Part shown: positions 34,053 to 42,692 of the stretch, piece after piece | Position numbering within the stretch: the first letter of the stretch is position 1 | Layout of the letters: each line of letters opens with the position of its first letter | Origin: Acidobacteriaceae bacterium KBS 146 | Lineage (GTDB): Bacteria > Acidobacteriota > Terriglobia > Terriglobales > Acidobacteriaceae | Length of the DNA stretch: 64,000 bases | Assembly (NCBI GenBank): GCA_000688615.1 | Contig: JHVA01000001.1 | Span: 1,860,001-1,924,000, forward strand | Reading direction: 5' to 3' | The notes under the pieces: model-generated | Databases searched by the model: none | Told to the model about the DNA's origin: nothing | What the model saw: the letters and a program-made list of their open reading frames with translations, nothing else | Translations under genes and position numbers: made by a program

Positions 34053-35699
34053 GTGCTTAGGTCTAGTTCATTCCGTTCAGAGTGCCGCAGCCTGCTCTTT
34101 CTTGTATTTCTTCTTTGTTTTCCGGTCTCGTCGCTCTTGGCCCGGCAGGCGGATGCATCGGCACCGTCTGGTCGGGTCATCCTTGTGCTCCCCTTCGAGA
34201 ACCGGTCAGGTCAGGCAGACCTGGGCTGGATTGGCGACTCCTTCCCGGACACACTCAATCAACGACTCTCCTCGGCGAGCTTCTTCACCATTTCACGAGA
34301 GGATCGTCAGTACGCACTCGATCATCTGGGCTTTCCCGCAGACTTTCGTCCAACGCGAGCGACAACCATTCGCATTGCCCAGACCCTTGACGCGAACTAC
34401 GTCATCATCGGTTCCTACAACGTCGCCAATGGCCGCATTTCTGTTCAGGCCCAGGTGTTGGCGGTCAATGCCCTCAGCATGTCGCCTCCGATCGAAGATT
34501 CGAACGACCTTCGTAAACTTTTCGATGTCCAAAACACAATTGCATGGAAGATCGCTAAATATATCGATCCGCAGTTCAACCTTGCCCTCCAAACCTTTCT
34601 TGGTGCCTCAGGGCAGGTCAAGCTGAGCGCCTTTGAGAATTACATCCGCGGCGTCGGGGCACCAACACCGCAGGAGCGGATCAAACGCCTCCAACTTGCG
34701 GCACAGGAATCCCCTAATTACACGGCAGCGCTGCTGGCTCTGGGTAAAAACCAGTTCATGGAGCGCGACTACGAGCGCGCCGCAGCTACTCTCGCACGCA
34801 TTCCGCAAAACGATCGTCTTGCGCTGGAGGCAAATTTTTATCTAGGGTTGGCGCGGTTCAATGCAGCTCATTATGCGGAGGCGGAAAAAGCCTTCAGCTT
34901 TGTTGCCAGCCGCCTTCCTTTGCCCGAGGTCATCAACAACGAAGCCGTCGCGGTCAGCCGTCAGGGACACAATGCCACAGCCCTCTTCCAGAGAGCGGTT
35001 GCCGCTGACCCGAAGGACGCGGACTATCATTACAATCTCGCCGTGTCTCTCTTTCGTGCAGGAAACACTTCCGAAGCGCAGCGCGAGGTCGATCTGACGT
35101 TGAAGCTTCGTCCCACAGATTCCGAAGCTCTGAACCTGAAGGCCCTCATCTCCCGCGGAGCCCCCGCCAGCGCAACCGTTGCAACAACCACCACAAAGGC
35201 GAACACCAGGACCGACAATAGCTTTGAGCCATTGGAGCGCATTCGTCGTACATATTCTGAAGCATCCTTCCGCCAGGCCGCGTTCCAGATTGATCAATTG
35301 CGCGCCGCTCGTATGCAAACGCTTCCTTCAGCCGAGCAAGCTACACAGTATATCCAGCTGGGCAGCGACTATCTCGCGCAAGGCTTGATCCCCGAAGCAG
35401 AACGTGAGTTCCAGTCTGCACTTGCAGCCAGCCCCAACAGTGCGCAGGCCCGGGCAGGACTGGCGGCGATTCGTGAACAGAGCGGCGATGTGGCCGCGGC
35501 GCGGCAAGAGGCTCAAGCATCCATCAAACTTCAACCAAACGCCTCGGCCTATCTTGTTCTCGCCCGCCTGGAACTCAATGGAAATCAGGTGGCCGACTCG
35601 GCAGCGGATGTGGCGCGTGCTCTTAAGCTCGAACCAAACAACACAGCAGCCCTTGGCATGAAGCAGGCCCTCGCCTCGCGAGGTCAGAATCTTCCATGA
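34053..35699 (+). CDS. FlgO-like/TPR envelope protein
   Basis: Exported protein (~548 aa). The signal peptide is LLFLVFLLCFPVSSLLARQ. Residues ~50-190 match the FlgO-like fold used by outer-membrane-associated proteins (VILVLPFENRSGQADLGWIG, then FFTISREDRQ and ANYVIIGSYNV). The rest is a series of tetratricopeptide repeats in two blocks, split by an Ala/Thr-rich linker. Start uncertain: GTG at 34053 was chosen because the signal peptide follows directly, while the frame is open from 33960 without a ribosome-binding site. It is followed 7 bp later by the NfeD-type gene. Probably a scaffold; partners unknown. Confidence 0.7.
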   Translation: MLRSSSFRSECRSLLFLVFLLCFPVSSLLARQADASAPSGRVILVLPFENRSGQADLGWIGDSFPDTLNQRLSSASFFTISREDRQYALDHLGFPADFRPTRATTIRIAQTLDANYVIIGSYNVANGRISVQAQVLAVNALSMSPPIEDSNDLRKLFDVQNTIAWKIAKYIDPQFNLALQTFLGASGQVKLSAFENYIRGVGAPTPQERIKRLQLAAQESPNYTAALLALGKNQFMERDYERAAATLARIPQNDRLALEANFYLGLARFNAAHYAEAEKAFSFVASRLPLPEVINNEAVAVSRQGHNATALFQRAVAADPKDADYHYNLAVSLFRAGNTSEAQREVDLTLKLRPTDSEALNLKALISRGAPASATVATTTTKANTRTDNSFEPLERIRRTYSEASFRQAAFQIDQLRAARMQTLPSAEQATQYIQLGSDYLAQGLIPEAEREFQSALAASPNSAQARAGLAAIREQSGDVAAARQEAQASIKLQPNASAYLVLARLELNGNQVADSAADVARALKLEPNNTAALGMKQALASRGQNLP

Positions 35700-35706
35700 G
35701 GTCCTT

Positions 35707-37080
35707 ATGACCACTCGCTGCCATCCCGTTTGCAACCTTGCAAAACGAAGCTCGTGGTTCTTCGTTCTCCTCTTTATTCAGATTCCGCTATTCGCCTCTC
35801 CTCCTCTCGTCCTCAAGCTGACAATTCACGACACCATCCAGCCAGTCTCTGCTGCCTATCTCGAACGTGGACTGGCAGAGGCTGAACATCGCAACGCTTC
35901 AGCCGTTCTTCTTTCGCTGGGAACACCGGGCGGCCTGCTCAGTTCTACACGGTCCATGGTTCAAGCGATCGAGCGCTCGCGCGTCCCGGTTATCGTTTAC
36001 ATCTCTCCGGCAGGAAGCCGCGCGGGATCAGCAGGATTCTTTCTGCTGGAAGCCGCCGATGTCGCCGCCATGGCTCCTGGAACCAACGCCGGGGCCGCAC
36101 ATCCTGTCATCGAGGGGCGCGAGATGGATCCCGTTCTCAAGGAAAAAATCGAAAACGACGCCCTGGCGTTTCTTCGATCCTATGTCTCCCGGAGAAGCCA
36201 TAATCTTCAGGCGGCCGAAGAGGCTGTTCGCAGCTCGAAGTCCTACAGTGACGATGAGGCACTCAAGCTCAATCTTATTGACCTGACCGCACCGGACGAT
36301 GCTGCGCTCTTACGGAGTTTGGATGGGAAACAGGTTCGCCGTTTCGACGGCTCGCTCCAGCCCCTTCATCTCGCCGGCGCCTCTGTCCTTCTTGTGGAGC
36401 CATCTCTACGAGAGCGCTTGCTGAGCCGTTTGGCAAATCCTGATCTCGCCGTTCTTGTTCTCGTTCTAGGTGGGATGCTGATCTATCTCGAGCTCAACAT
36501 CCCCGGAACTATCGTTCCGGGCGCCCTCGGCACCCTTCTCGTTTTGCTTGCCCTCTTTGGCCTCAACCTGCTTCCTATCCATCACACCTCAGTTTTTCTG
36601 CTGCTGGCTGGACTCTTCCTCTTTGTACTCGAAGCGAAGTTTCCGAGTCACGGCGTTCTCGCGGTGGCCGGCACTCTCAGCCTGATTGGCGGCTTGATGA
36701 CCCTGGTTGACGGACCGATTCCGGAACAAAGAGTCCACACCTCTACCGCAATCGCAGCCGGCCTGGGATTTGGCTGCATCTCCTTTGCACTCGCCTGGAT
36801 CGCTCTGCGCGCACGACGCAGCAAGGTGCTCACAGGCTCGGACGCGATGATTGGAGCCATCGCTCAGGTTCGTCCTGGTCTCTTCGCGAACCGCGAACGA
36901 GGAGAGTTCCAGGTCGAGATTCGTGGGGAGCTATGGCAAGCCAGGTGGTTGACACCCGAATATTCTTCTCCGCTGCCCTATTCCAGCGTCCGCGTGAGTG
37001 CTGTTGATGGGCTCGTCCTCCTGGTGGATCCTGCCCCCAATCAACCCGTGGCCGACACACCAACCCGCAATCCAGAGTAG
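35707..37080 (+). CDS. NfeD-family membrane-bound serine protease (ClpP-like/NfeD1b)
   Basis: Membrane protein (457 aa) combining a ClpP-like domain and an NfeD domain. A signal/anchor segment (WFFVLLFIQIPLFA) precedes the ClpP-like fold: SLGTPGGLLSSTRSM, then PAGSRAGSAGFFLLEAAD, where the second Ser after RAG is the expected nucleophile, and a Lys in VLKEKIENDALAFL as general base. Four membrane helices (ALGTLLVLLALFGLNLLP and others) lead to a small C-terminal OB-fold NfeD domain (FQVEIRGELWQARW). Family members act in membrane-protein quality control, often beside stomatin-like proteins. No stomatin gene is adjacent. Confidence 0.88.
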   Translation: MTTRCHPVCNLAKRSSWFFVLLFIQIPLFASPPLVLKLTIHDTIQPVSAAYLERGLAEAEHRNASAVLLSLGTPGGLLSSTRSMVQAIERSRVPVIVYISPAGSRAGSAGFFLLEAADVAAMAPGTNAGAAHPVIEGREMDPVLKEKIENDALAFLRSYVSRRSHNLQAAEEAVRSSKSYSDDEALKLNLIDLTAPDDAALLRSLDGKQVRRFDGSLQPLHLAGASVLLVEPSLRERLLSRLANPDLAVLVLVLGGMLIYLELNIPGTIVPGALGTLLVLLALFGLNLLPIHHTSVFLLLAGLFLFVLEAKFPSHGVLAVAGTLSLIGGLMTLVDGPIPEQRVHTSTAIAAGLGFGCISFALAWIALRARRSKVLTGSDAMIGAIAQVRPGLFANRERGEFQVEIRGELWQARWLTPEYSSPLPYSSVRVSAVDGLVLLVDPAPNQPVADTPTRNPE

Positions 37081-37123
37081 ACTGGAAGGGCAACACTTTT
37101 CGTTTCAAGGGAGTTCTTCGCTG

Positions 37124-37831
37124 ATGTCGATCGTGTCTCGCCCACTGCGTGTGTGGAGCCTCGTTTTTTGTCTCTTTGCAGCCCTCGGAGCTTCTTCAGC
37201 ATCTGCTCAGGCCACTGGTGGCAATCCCACCCTCGACAAACATCTTTCACGAATTGATCTGGGCATCAGCGGCATCGGGTCGCTCACCAAGGATGTCTCC
37301 GGGATCAACAATCTCGGCGTCAAGATCGATCAGGTTCCGAGCTCCACCCTCGGCGCTCTCGTCACCGTTCGCTACACGAAGTCTCCTTACATGGGCCTGG
37401 AGTTCAACTACACCTATGCCCGCTACACGCAGAAGTTTCGATGCAATACCGGCACACAGAACTTCCCATGTACCCCCGGCGCCGATATCTATTTCCCCGG
37501 TGGCGTGCAGAACAACGCCAGTGAATACTCGTTCGGCTATGTGATCCATCCCCCCCACGAGTTCTTCGGAGCCAAGCCCTTTATCTCCCTGGGAGCAGGA
37601 ACGACCGCCTTTCGCCCCACCACTCGCGGCGGCCAGGGGCTGCACAGTCGGGCTCGCATGACCTACTTCTATGCCGCGGGCCTCGAGAAGGAACTTACGC
37701 CGCACTTCGCCCTCCGCGCCCAGTTCCGCCAGGCTTTCTTCAAAGCTCCGGATTTCGGCGAGAACTTGCTGACCATCCAACAGCACACATGGACGATCGA
37801 GCCGGGCGTCGGATTCGTTATCCACTTTTAG
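37124..37831 (+). CDS. Outer-membrane beta-barrel protein
   Basis: Exported protein (235 aa) of unknown function. Signal peptide VWSLVFCLFAALGASSASAQ is followed by alternating amphipathic strands (LGALVTVRYTKSPYMGLEFN, SEYSFGYVIHPPHEFFG) and a C-terminus ending in Phe (VGFVIHF), as expected for a small outer-membrane barrel. Two cysteines in an extracellular-type loop (RCNTGTQNFPC) may form a disulfide. The ATG at 37124 was chosen because it sits directly before the signal peptide, with AAGGGA upstream; the longer open frame overlaps the NfeD gene. It is between envelope genes and the translation-factor block. Confidence 0.75.
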   Translation: MSIVSRPLRVWSLVFCLFAALGASSASAQATGGNPTLDKHLSRIDLGISGIGSLTKDVSGINNLGVKIDQVPSSTLGALVTVRYTKSPYMGLEFNYTYARYTQKFRCNTGTQNFPCTPGADIYFPGGVQNNASEYSFGYVIHPPHEFFGAKPFISLGAGTTAFRPTTRGGQGLHSRARMTYFYAAGLEKELTPHFALRAQFRQAFFKAPDFGENLLTIQQHTWTIEPGVGFVIHF

Positions 37832-37865
37832 CAACCTGATTCGTGCCCTGGGGCCTCTCAAGATC

Positions 37866-38162
37866 GTGCCTGTTGCAAGCCTTACGCTCGAGATCGAGAT
37901 TCCTCATGCTCAGTCGCTCAAGGACCGAAGGCAGGTGGTCCGCTCTCTCAAAGAACGGTTGCGTCACGCATTCAACATCGCCGTCGCCGAATTGGATTCG
38001 GGGGAACTCTGGAATCGCGCAACTCTCGGGATCGCCGTTATCTCCGGCTCCCGGAGTTATCTCACCGGGCAGCTTGAAGAGATCGACCGGGCGGCGCACC
38101 GCCTTTCCCCGGCACTTGGAGCAGAAGTTATTGATTCCTATGCGGAATTTTTCCCTAACTAG
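37866..38162 (+). CDS. DUF503-family protein (YlxP-like)
   Basis: Small protein (98 aa) of a conserved family of uncertain function usually encoded between infB and rbfA. The pattern VASLTLEIEIPHAQSLKDRRQ, then LRHAFNIAVAEL and a C-terminal amphipathic region, matches. The GTG start at 37866 is used, since no ATG precedes the conserved core. It precedes rbfA by 100 bp, which preserves part of the canonical order although infB itself is 10 kb away. A ribosome-maturation role is likely from context; it is not shown by sequence. Confidence 0.85.
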   Translation: MPVASLTLEIEIPHAQSLKDRRQVVRSLKERLRHAFNIAVAELDSGELWNRATLGIAVISGSRSYLTGQLEEIDRAAHRLSPALGAEVIDSYAEFFPN

Positions 38163-38262
38163 GACGTTATATCCACCAAAAGATACCGGATATCCACCTT
38201 TTCCGTTAGGTATACGCACCCAATTCTGATAACCTAACCAGTTTACAAAGGCAGAAACAGGT

Positions 38263-38676
38263 ATGGCAGAACAACGAGCTCGAGCCCACCACCGCAATCG
38301 CGTCGCCAACACCTTCTCGGAAGAGATCGGGGCGATGCTCGAAGGGGAGCTCTCTGATCCCAGAATCGCTCCTAGTTACGTTACCGATGTGGTGCTTGCC
38401 CCGGGAGGAAAGTCCGCCCGTATCTACGTTGCCGTCCACGGAAATGCCGAGGAAGAGGAATCGACCCTGGCCGGTCTGATGGCAGCCCGAGCCTTCATCC
38501 GATCCCAGCTTCGGGATAGGATGGGGGTTCGCCATGTTCCGGACCTGACTTTTGCGATCGACCGTTCTGAGAAGATGACCGGCAGAATGGAAGAGCTCTT
38601 GGGACGGCTTCGAAAGCGGGAGAAGAAACTTGCTTCTACAGCGTTAGAACCCTCCGAGGCGGCGACCCGCTCATGA
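38263..38676 (+). CDS. rbfA: Ribosome-binding factor A
   Basis: Late-stage 30S maturation factor binding near the 16S rRNA 5' helix. The KH-like fold (137 aa) is recognisable: RVANTFSEEIGAMLEGEL, then RIAPSYVTDVVLAPGGKSAR and RDRMGVRHVPDLTFAIDRS. The C-terminal tail is charged and rich in Lys/Arg. Its stop overlaps the nrnA start by 4 bp (ATGA), implying translational coupling. Confidence 0.95.
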   Translation: MAEQRARAHHRNRVANTFSEEIGAMLEGELSDPRIAPSYVTDVVLAPGGKSARIYVAVHGNAEEEESTLAGLMAARAFIRSQLRDRMGVRHVPDLTFAIDRSEKMTGRMEELLGRLRKREKKLASTALEPSEAATRS

Positions 38677-39671
38677 AGATTGAGGCCCCGATTACCGCTG
38701 TTCTTGAGCAATTTCGTTCGCACCCGCGCTTTCTGATCACGTCCCATGCACGTCCCGATGGTGACGCTATCGGCTCTGTGCTCGCCACAGCCGAGATTCT
38801 CGAACAGATGGGCCGCGAATGCGTCGTCGTGCTCGCAGACGAGATTCCACTTATCTATCGCACCGTCCCCAACATAGATCGGATTCGTCTAACCAAAGAT
38901 GCGCGCGAGGTAGAACCTGACCTCGCGACTCCCGCGGTCCTGCTGGAGTGCGATGGAATCCCCCGCACCGGTCTGGCCGGGCTCGAAGGGCGAAAGCTGA
39001 TCAACATCGATCACCACGCCAGCGGCCGGACCTTCGGTGCCGTCAACTGGATCGACGAGAATGCCTGTGCCGTCGCTGCCATGGTGTACAAGCTGGCGCT
39101 TGCAGCCGGCGTCAAGCTTACGCCTTCTATGGCGACCTGCCTCTACACAGCGATTATCTCCGATACCGGATCGTTCACTTACGCCACCACGACGGCTGAC
39201 ACCTTTGCTTTGGCGCATGATCTGGCTGCGCATGGAGCCGACCCGAGCCAGATTGCACGGGATCTCTACTTCTCCAATCCAGAGAGTAAAATTCGCCTGC
39301 TGGGGACGGCTCTCTCAAATCTGCAGACGGAGGGTGCCTTGGCATGGAGCTGGGTTACCACCAACGATATGGATCGTGCCGGGGCTGGAGCCGAGGATTG
39401 CGAAGGTGTCGTCAACTATCTGATCAGCATCGAGGGAGTGGAGTCGGCGGTCTTCCTCCGCGAGCTTCCCTCTGTCGATCAGTACCGTCTGAGCATTCGC
39501 AGCAAAGGAAAGGTCGATGTTGCTCAAATCGCGGAAACTTTCGGAGGAGGAGGGCACCGTAGTGCCAGCGGATGCACGTTGGATGGCCCTCTTGATGTCG
39601 CGACCGAAAAGGTCCTTCAACAACTCAGAACCGGCCTCTGCTCGCCTTGCCTCGTTTCTCTCCCGAAATGA
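38673..39671 (+). CDS. nrnA: DHH-family phosphoesterase, NrnA-like nanoRNase/pAp phosphatase
   Basis: Metal-dependent exonuclease that degrades 2-5-nt RNA and often dephosphorylates pAp. The DHH domain shows motif I HARPDGDAIGS, motif III with IDHHAS, and a later catalytic Asp (YTAIISDTGSF). The C-terminal DHHA1 domain has GGGGHRSASG, which binds substrate. Length (332 aa) is normal. It overlaps rbfA upstream and the ArnT-like gene downstream by 4-bp ATGA junctions. The rbfA-nrnA order is common in bacteria. Confidence 0.93.
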   Translation: MKIEAPITAVLEQFRSHPRFLITSHARPDGDAIGSVLATAEILEQMGRECVVVLADEIPLIYRTVPNIDRIRLTKDAREVEPDLATPAVLLECDGIPRTGLAGLEGRKLINIDHHASGRTFGAVNWIDENACAVAAMVYKLALAAGVKLTPSMATCLYTAIISDTGSFTYATTTADTFALAHDLAAHGADPSQIARDLYFSNPESKIRLLGTALSNLQTEGALAWSWVTTNDMDRAGAGAEDCEGVVNYLISIEGVESAVFLRELPSVDQYRLSIRSKGKVDVAQIAETFGGGGHRSASGCTLDGPLDVATEKVLQQLRTGLCSPCLVSLPK

Positions 39672-41524
39672 TTGATTCTCAACCATCCACTAGACAAGGC
39701 TCCGTGACGACGCATGCATCCCATGGCTGGCTCTCCCGATTTTGGAGCCGGTCAGTAGCCGAGGTCTCCCGGGAACTGCTGATCCTTGTTCTAGTCAGTG
39801 GATTCTTGCTGCTCTTTGGCCTGATACCAGTGTTTGGTGGCGACCAGCTTGGGCTGGTCGGTGCTGACGAGCCGCGTTACGCTCAGGTCGCGCGCGAGAT
39901 GCTCGAAGCGCATTCGCAGGCATGCCATGAAGTCAACGCAAAGATAGTTCCTCGCAGCATGCATTTAACCGACCTCAGAGCCTCCTATCACTGCCTGGTG
40001 GGAGGCACCGTAACTCCCATCCTTTACGGCCAGCCGTGGCTGGAAAAACCAGCCCTGTATTACTGGCGTGCAATGGGCTTCTTCAAGGAGTTCGGAGTCT
40101 CGGACTGGTCGGCGCGTCTTCCCTCCTCTTCCGGTGCCTTTGCTCTTATCGTGCTGATCTTCCTGCACATGCGGAGGTTTCGGCCCGGAGGCCATCTGGA
40201 TGCCGCACTCATCACGACCTCTTGCGTTGCCATCGTCAGCTTTGCCCGCGGCGCCTCTACGGATATGCAGCTAGCAGCACCGTTCTGTATCGGCATGCTC
40301 GGGTGGTATGCCTGGTATGAGACCGGAAAGAAGTTCTGGTTATTTGACCTCTATTTCTTCGGAGCAGCAGCCACCCTTGCAAAGGGTCCCGTAGCTCCCT
40401 TTCTTGCTCTTGTAATCATTCTTTTGTTTGCAGGCTTACGGCGAGAGTGGTCGCTGCTTCGAAGAACCATCTGGATGCCCGGCATCGCTCTCTATCTTGC
40501 GATGGTGCTCCCATGGTTTCTCGCGGTGCAGCACCACAATCCAACTTTCTTCAGGGTCTTCTTCAAAGAACACAATCTGGAGCGCTTCGCGACCAACCGT
40601 TATCAGCACCACCAACCCTTCTGGTACTACCTCGCAGTATTGATCATCGGCCTGATGCCGTGGACCGTGATCGCAGGCCGGGCACTGATCGACTCTATCG
40701 AAGTGTCGATCGCCGAGTGGAAGGTGAGACACAATCCGAAACGCTATCTGGGTCATACCCGTGCGGGTGATGCCTTCCCCGAATTCCTGGTTCTCTGGAC
40801 CCTGTTTCCTATCGTCTTCTTCTCTTTCTCCGGCTCAAAACTTCCCGGCTACATTCTCCCTTCTATTCCTCCCCTCACCATCCTGACCGCCGATTACCTG
40901 AACCGGGTACGCCCTTGCGGTCTGCCTCGCTGGCTGCAATGGGCTCACGCAGCGACTTGCGCCGTGTTGGTCTTCGTATTGACACTCGCGCCACAGCATA
41001 TGAAGTACGAGACGCTGGTGCCTTCAGCGGGCTGGCTGTTTGCTGCAGGCTGCGCAGCTCTCGCCTTCGCGCTCTTCGTCTTCCTGGTCGTGCGGCGATG
41101 GGGAGTCTCTCAGCTCACAAACGTGACCCTGCTTCCCGCTCTGGCGGTTCTGATCTTTCTGCTGGGCTTCCATGGAAAAGACCTGGACGTCAACTATTCG
41201 GCCCGTCCGCTCGCACAGGAGATGGCGCAGAAGGCACCGGATGTCAACATCGTCGCATGCGAGTCTGTCCGACGCGATCTCGACTACGGAATCGCTTTTT
41301 ATCGCAATCAACCGACAGTTCACTATGACAAGGATGGCATCCCCGCTGAGGAACACCTGCTGGTAATTCCGACAAAAGATACGGCTGCCGTCGAGCGGTA
41401 TCTCGCCGGACGAATGTACAGCCCACTTTTTCTCTATGACTCGCAGGGGCTTGAGGTCTATCGTGTAGCTGCACGTAATCCTGACGTGGCTGAGACCGCA
41501 CGCAAGGACTTTCGTCCGCGATAG
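39668..41524 (+). CDS. ArnT-like integral-membrane glycosyltransferase (GT83/GT39)
   Basis: Polytopic membrane enzyme (618 aa) with the ArnT/PMT hallmarks. The periplasmic loop has GADEPRYAQVAREMLEA, followed later by YGQPWLEKPALYYWRA. The KGPVAPFLALV motif and the FSFSGSKLPGYILPSIPP segment are also clear. ArnT transfers 4-amino-arabinose from undecaprenyl phosphate to lipid A; related enzymes transfer other sugars, so the donor is not certain. No arn biosynthesis genes are nearby. The ATG at 39668 overlaps the nrnA stop. A 26-residue insertion in the first loop with two Cys (SQACHEVN, SYHCLVG) is unusual and could be a disulfide. Confidence 0.82.
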   Translation: MIDSQPSTRQGSVTTHASHGWLSRFWSRSVAEVSRELLILVLVSGFLLLFGLIPVFGGDQLGLVGADEPRYAQVAREMLEAHSQACHEVNAKIVPRSMHLTDLRASYHCLVGGTVTPILYGQPWLEKPALYYWRAMGFFKEFGVSDWSARLPSSSGAFALIVLIFLHMRRFRPGGHLDAALITTSCVAIVSFARGASTDMQLAAPFCIGMLGWYAWYETGKKFWLFDLYFFGAAATLAKGPVAPFLALVIILLFAGLRREWSLLRRTIWMPGIALYLAMVLPWFLAVQHHNPTFFRVFFKEHNLERFATNRYQHHQPFWYYLAVLIIGLMPWTVIAGRALIDSIEVSIAEWKVRHNPKRYLGHTRAGDAFPEFLVLWTLFPIVFFSFSGSKLPGYILPSIPPLTILTADYLNRVRPCGLPRWLQWAHAATCAVLVFVLTLAPQHMKYETLVPSAGWLFAAGCAALAFALFVFLVVRRWGVSQLTNVTLLPALAVLIFLLGFHGKDLDVNYSARPLAQEMAQKAPDVNIVACESVRRDLDYGIAFYRNQPTVHYDKDGIPAEEHLLVIPTKDTAAVERYLAGRMYSPLFLYDSQGLEVYRVAARNPDVAETARKDFRPR

Positions 41525-41580
41525 AAAGTTTTGTAAGCTCAACGGGAGACTTTCACTCCGTTCGCGCGTAGTTTGTTGAG

Positions 41581-42570
41581 ATGCCGGTTGCGACCCAACT
41601 CGAGATGCTGGATCTGAGGCAGTTTTCGGCCCGCCAGCTCCGCCCCCTCCTGGAGGCAGAGGCGGAGTTGTGGCAGCAAAAACTTCGCTGGGATTACAGG
41701 AGCTCTATCGAACTTCTGTTGCAATACCTCGACTCGCGCATTCTGCCCGGCTTCGTCGCGCTCGATCGTGGAAAGATAGCAGGCTATACCTTCTGCGTGT
41801 ACGAGGGACAAAAAGCGGTTGTCGGGGATGCCTTTGCCCTCACCCAGAATGTAGAGCAAAGTCAGTATGTCTCCGATGCGCTGCTACGAAAGCTGCTGGA
41901 TCTCCTTCTCCATTCGCCAAGTATCTCTCGCATCGAGTCACAACTGCTGTTGCAGGACACCGGCCCGATGGATGGAGGTTTTCTCGATGCTGGATTCACG
42001 CAGCATCCCCGGCTTTTCATGGAATTGGATCTCAGCCGGACTCCCAGAACTCCCGGCAAAGCACAACGAATCGAAGGAACAGAGCTGATTCCGTGGTCCT
42101 CGCTTTACTACCAGGCGGCCGCAGAGTTGATCCACGACTCTTATCGTCGCCATATCGATGCCGAGATCAACGATCAGTACTGCTCCTTGCATGGCTCGTT
42201 GCGTTTCCTGCACAACATCGTCCGCTTCCCGGGTTGTGGTGTCTTCGAAGATCATCAATCCTGGTTATTGCGTGAGACACAAACGGGCAGGCTGGCAGGG
42301 ATGATTCTTTGCTCTCGCGTCGCTTCGGACGTGGCGCACATCACCCAGCTCTGTGTCTCTCCTTCACAACGCGGGCTGGGCTTGGGGAAATTTCTGCTCA
42401 ATCGCGCAATCGAAAATCTTCGACGGACAGGGACGACAGCGATCACTCTTACCGTAACGGAATCGAATCGGCCAGCCGTTGCGCTCTATGAGGACGCCGG
42501 ATTCCATGTCCGGCACCGCTTCGATGCCATGGTTTTGTCGAGAAATTCGACAATGTGGATGCGGAGCTAA
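41581..42570 (+). CDS. GNAT-family N-acetyltransferase with degenerate N-terminal repeat
   Basis: Acetyltransferase of 329 residues built as two GNAT-like halves. The C-terminal half (~190-320) is canonical: MILCSRVASDVAHITQLCVS, the acetyl-CoA loop QRGLGLGKFLLNRAIEN, then VTESNRPAVALYEDAGF. The N-terminal half keeps the fold outline (FVALDRGKIAGYTFCVYEG) but lacks a clear Q/RxxGxG loop, so only the C-terminal half is expected to bind acetyl-CoA. The substrate is unknown. It starts 56 bp after the ArnT-like gene and is convergent with guaB. Confidence 0.85.
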   Translation: MPVATQLEMLDLRQFSARQLRPLLEAEAELWQQKLRWDYRSSIELLLQYLDSRILPGFVALDRGKIAGYTFCVYEGQKAVVGDAFALTQNVEQSQYVSDALLRKLLDLLLHSPSISRIESQLLLQDTGPMDGGFLDAGFTQHPRLFMELDLSRTPRTPGKAQRIEGTELIPWSSLYYQAAAELIHDSYRRHIDAEINDQYCSLHGSLRFLHNIVRFPGCGVFEDHQSWLLRETQTGRLAGMILCSRVASDVAHITQLCVSPSQRGLGLGKFLLNRAIENLRRTGTTAITLTVTESNRPAVALYEDAGFHVRHRFDAMVLSRNSTMWMRS

Positions 42571-42692
42571 GGATCATCCTCAGTTCTCGCACTGCGAATC
42601 GAGACAAGCCTCTCTCCTCGAAGCCTTCGACAACTTTATGATCCTGCGGAGGAGACTGCATCCGCAATCTCCTCCAAGCCCGATCAGAGCCC

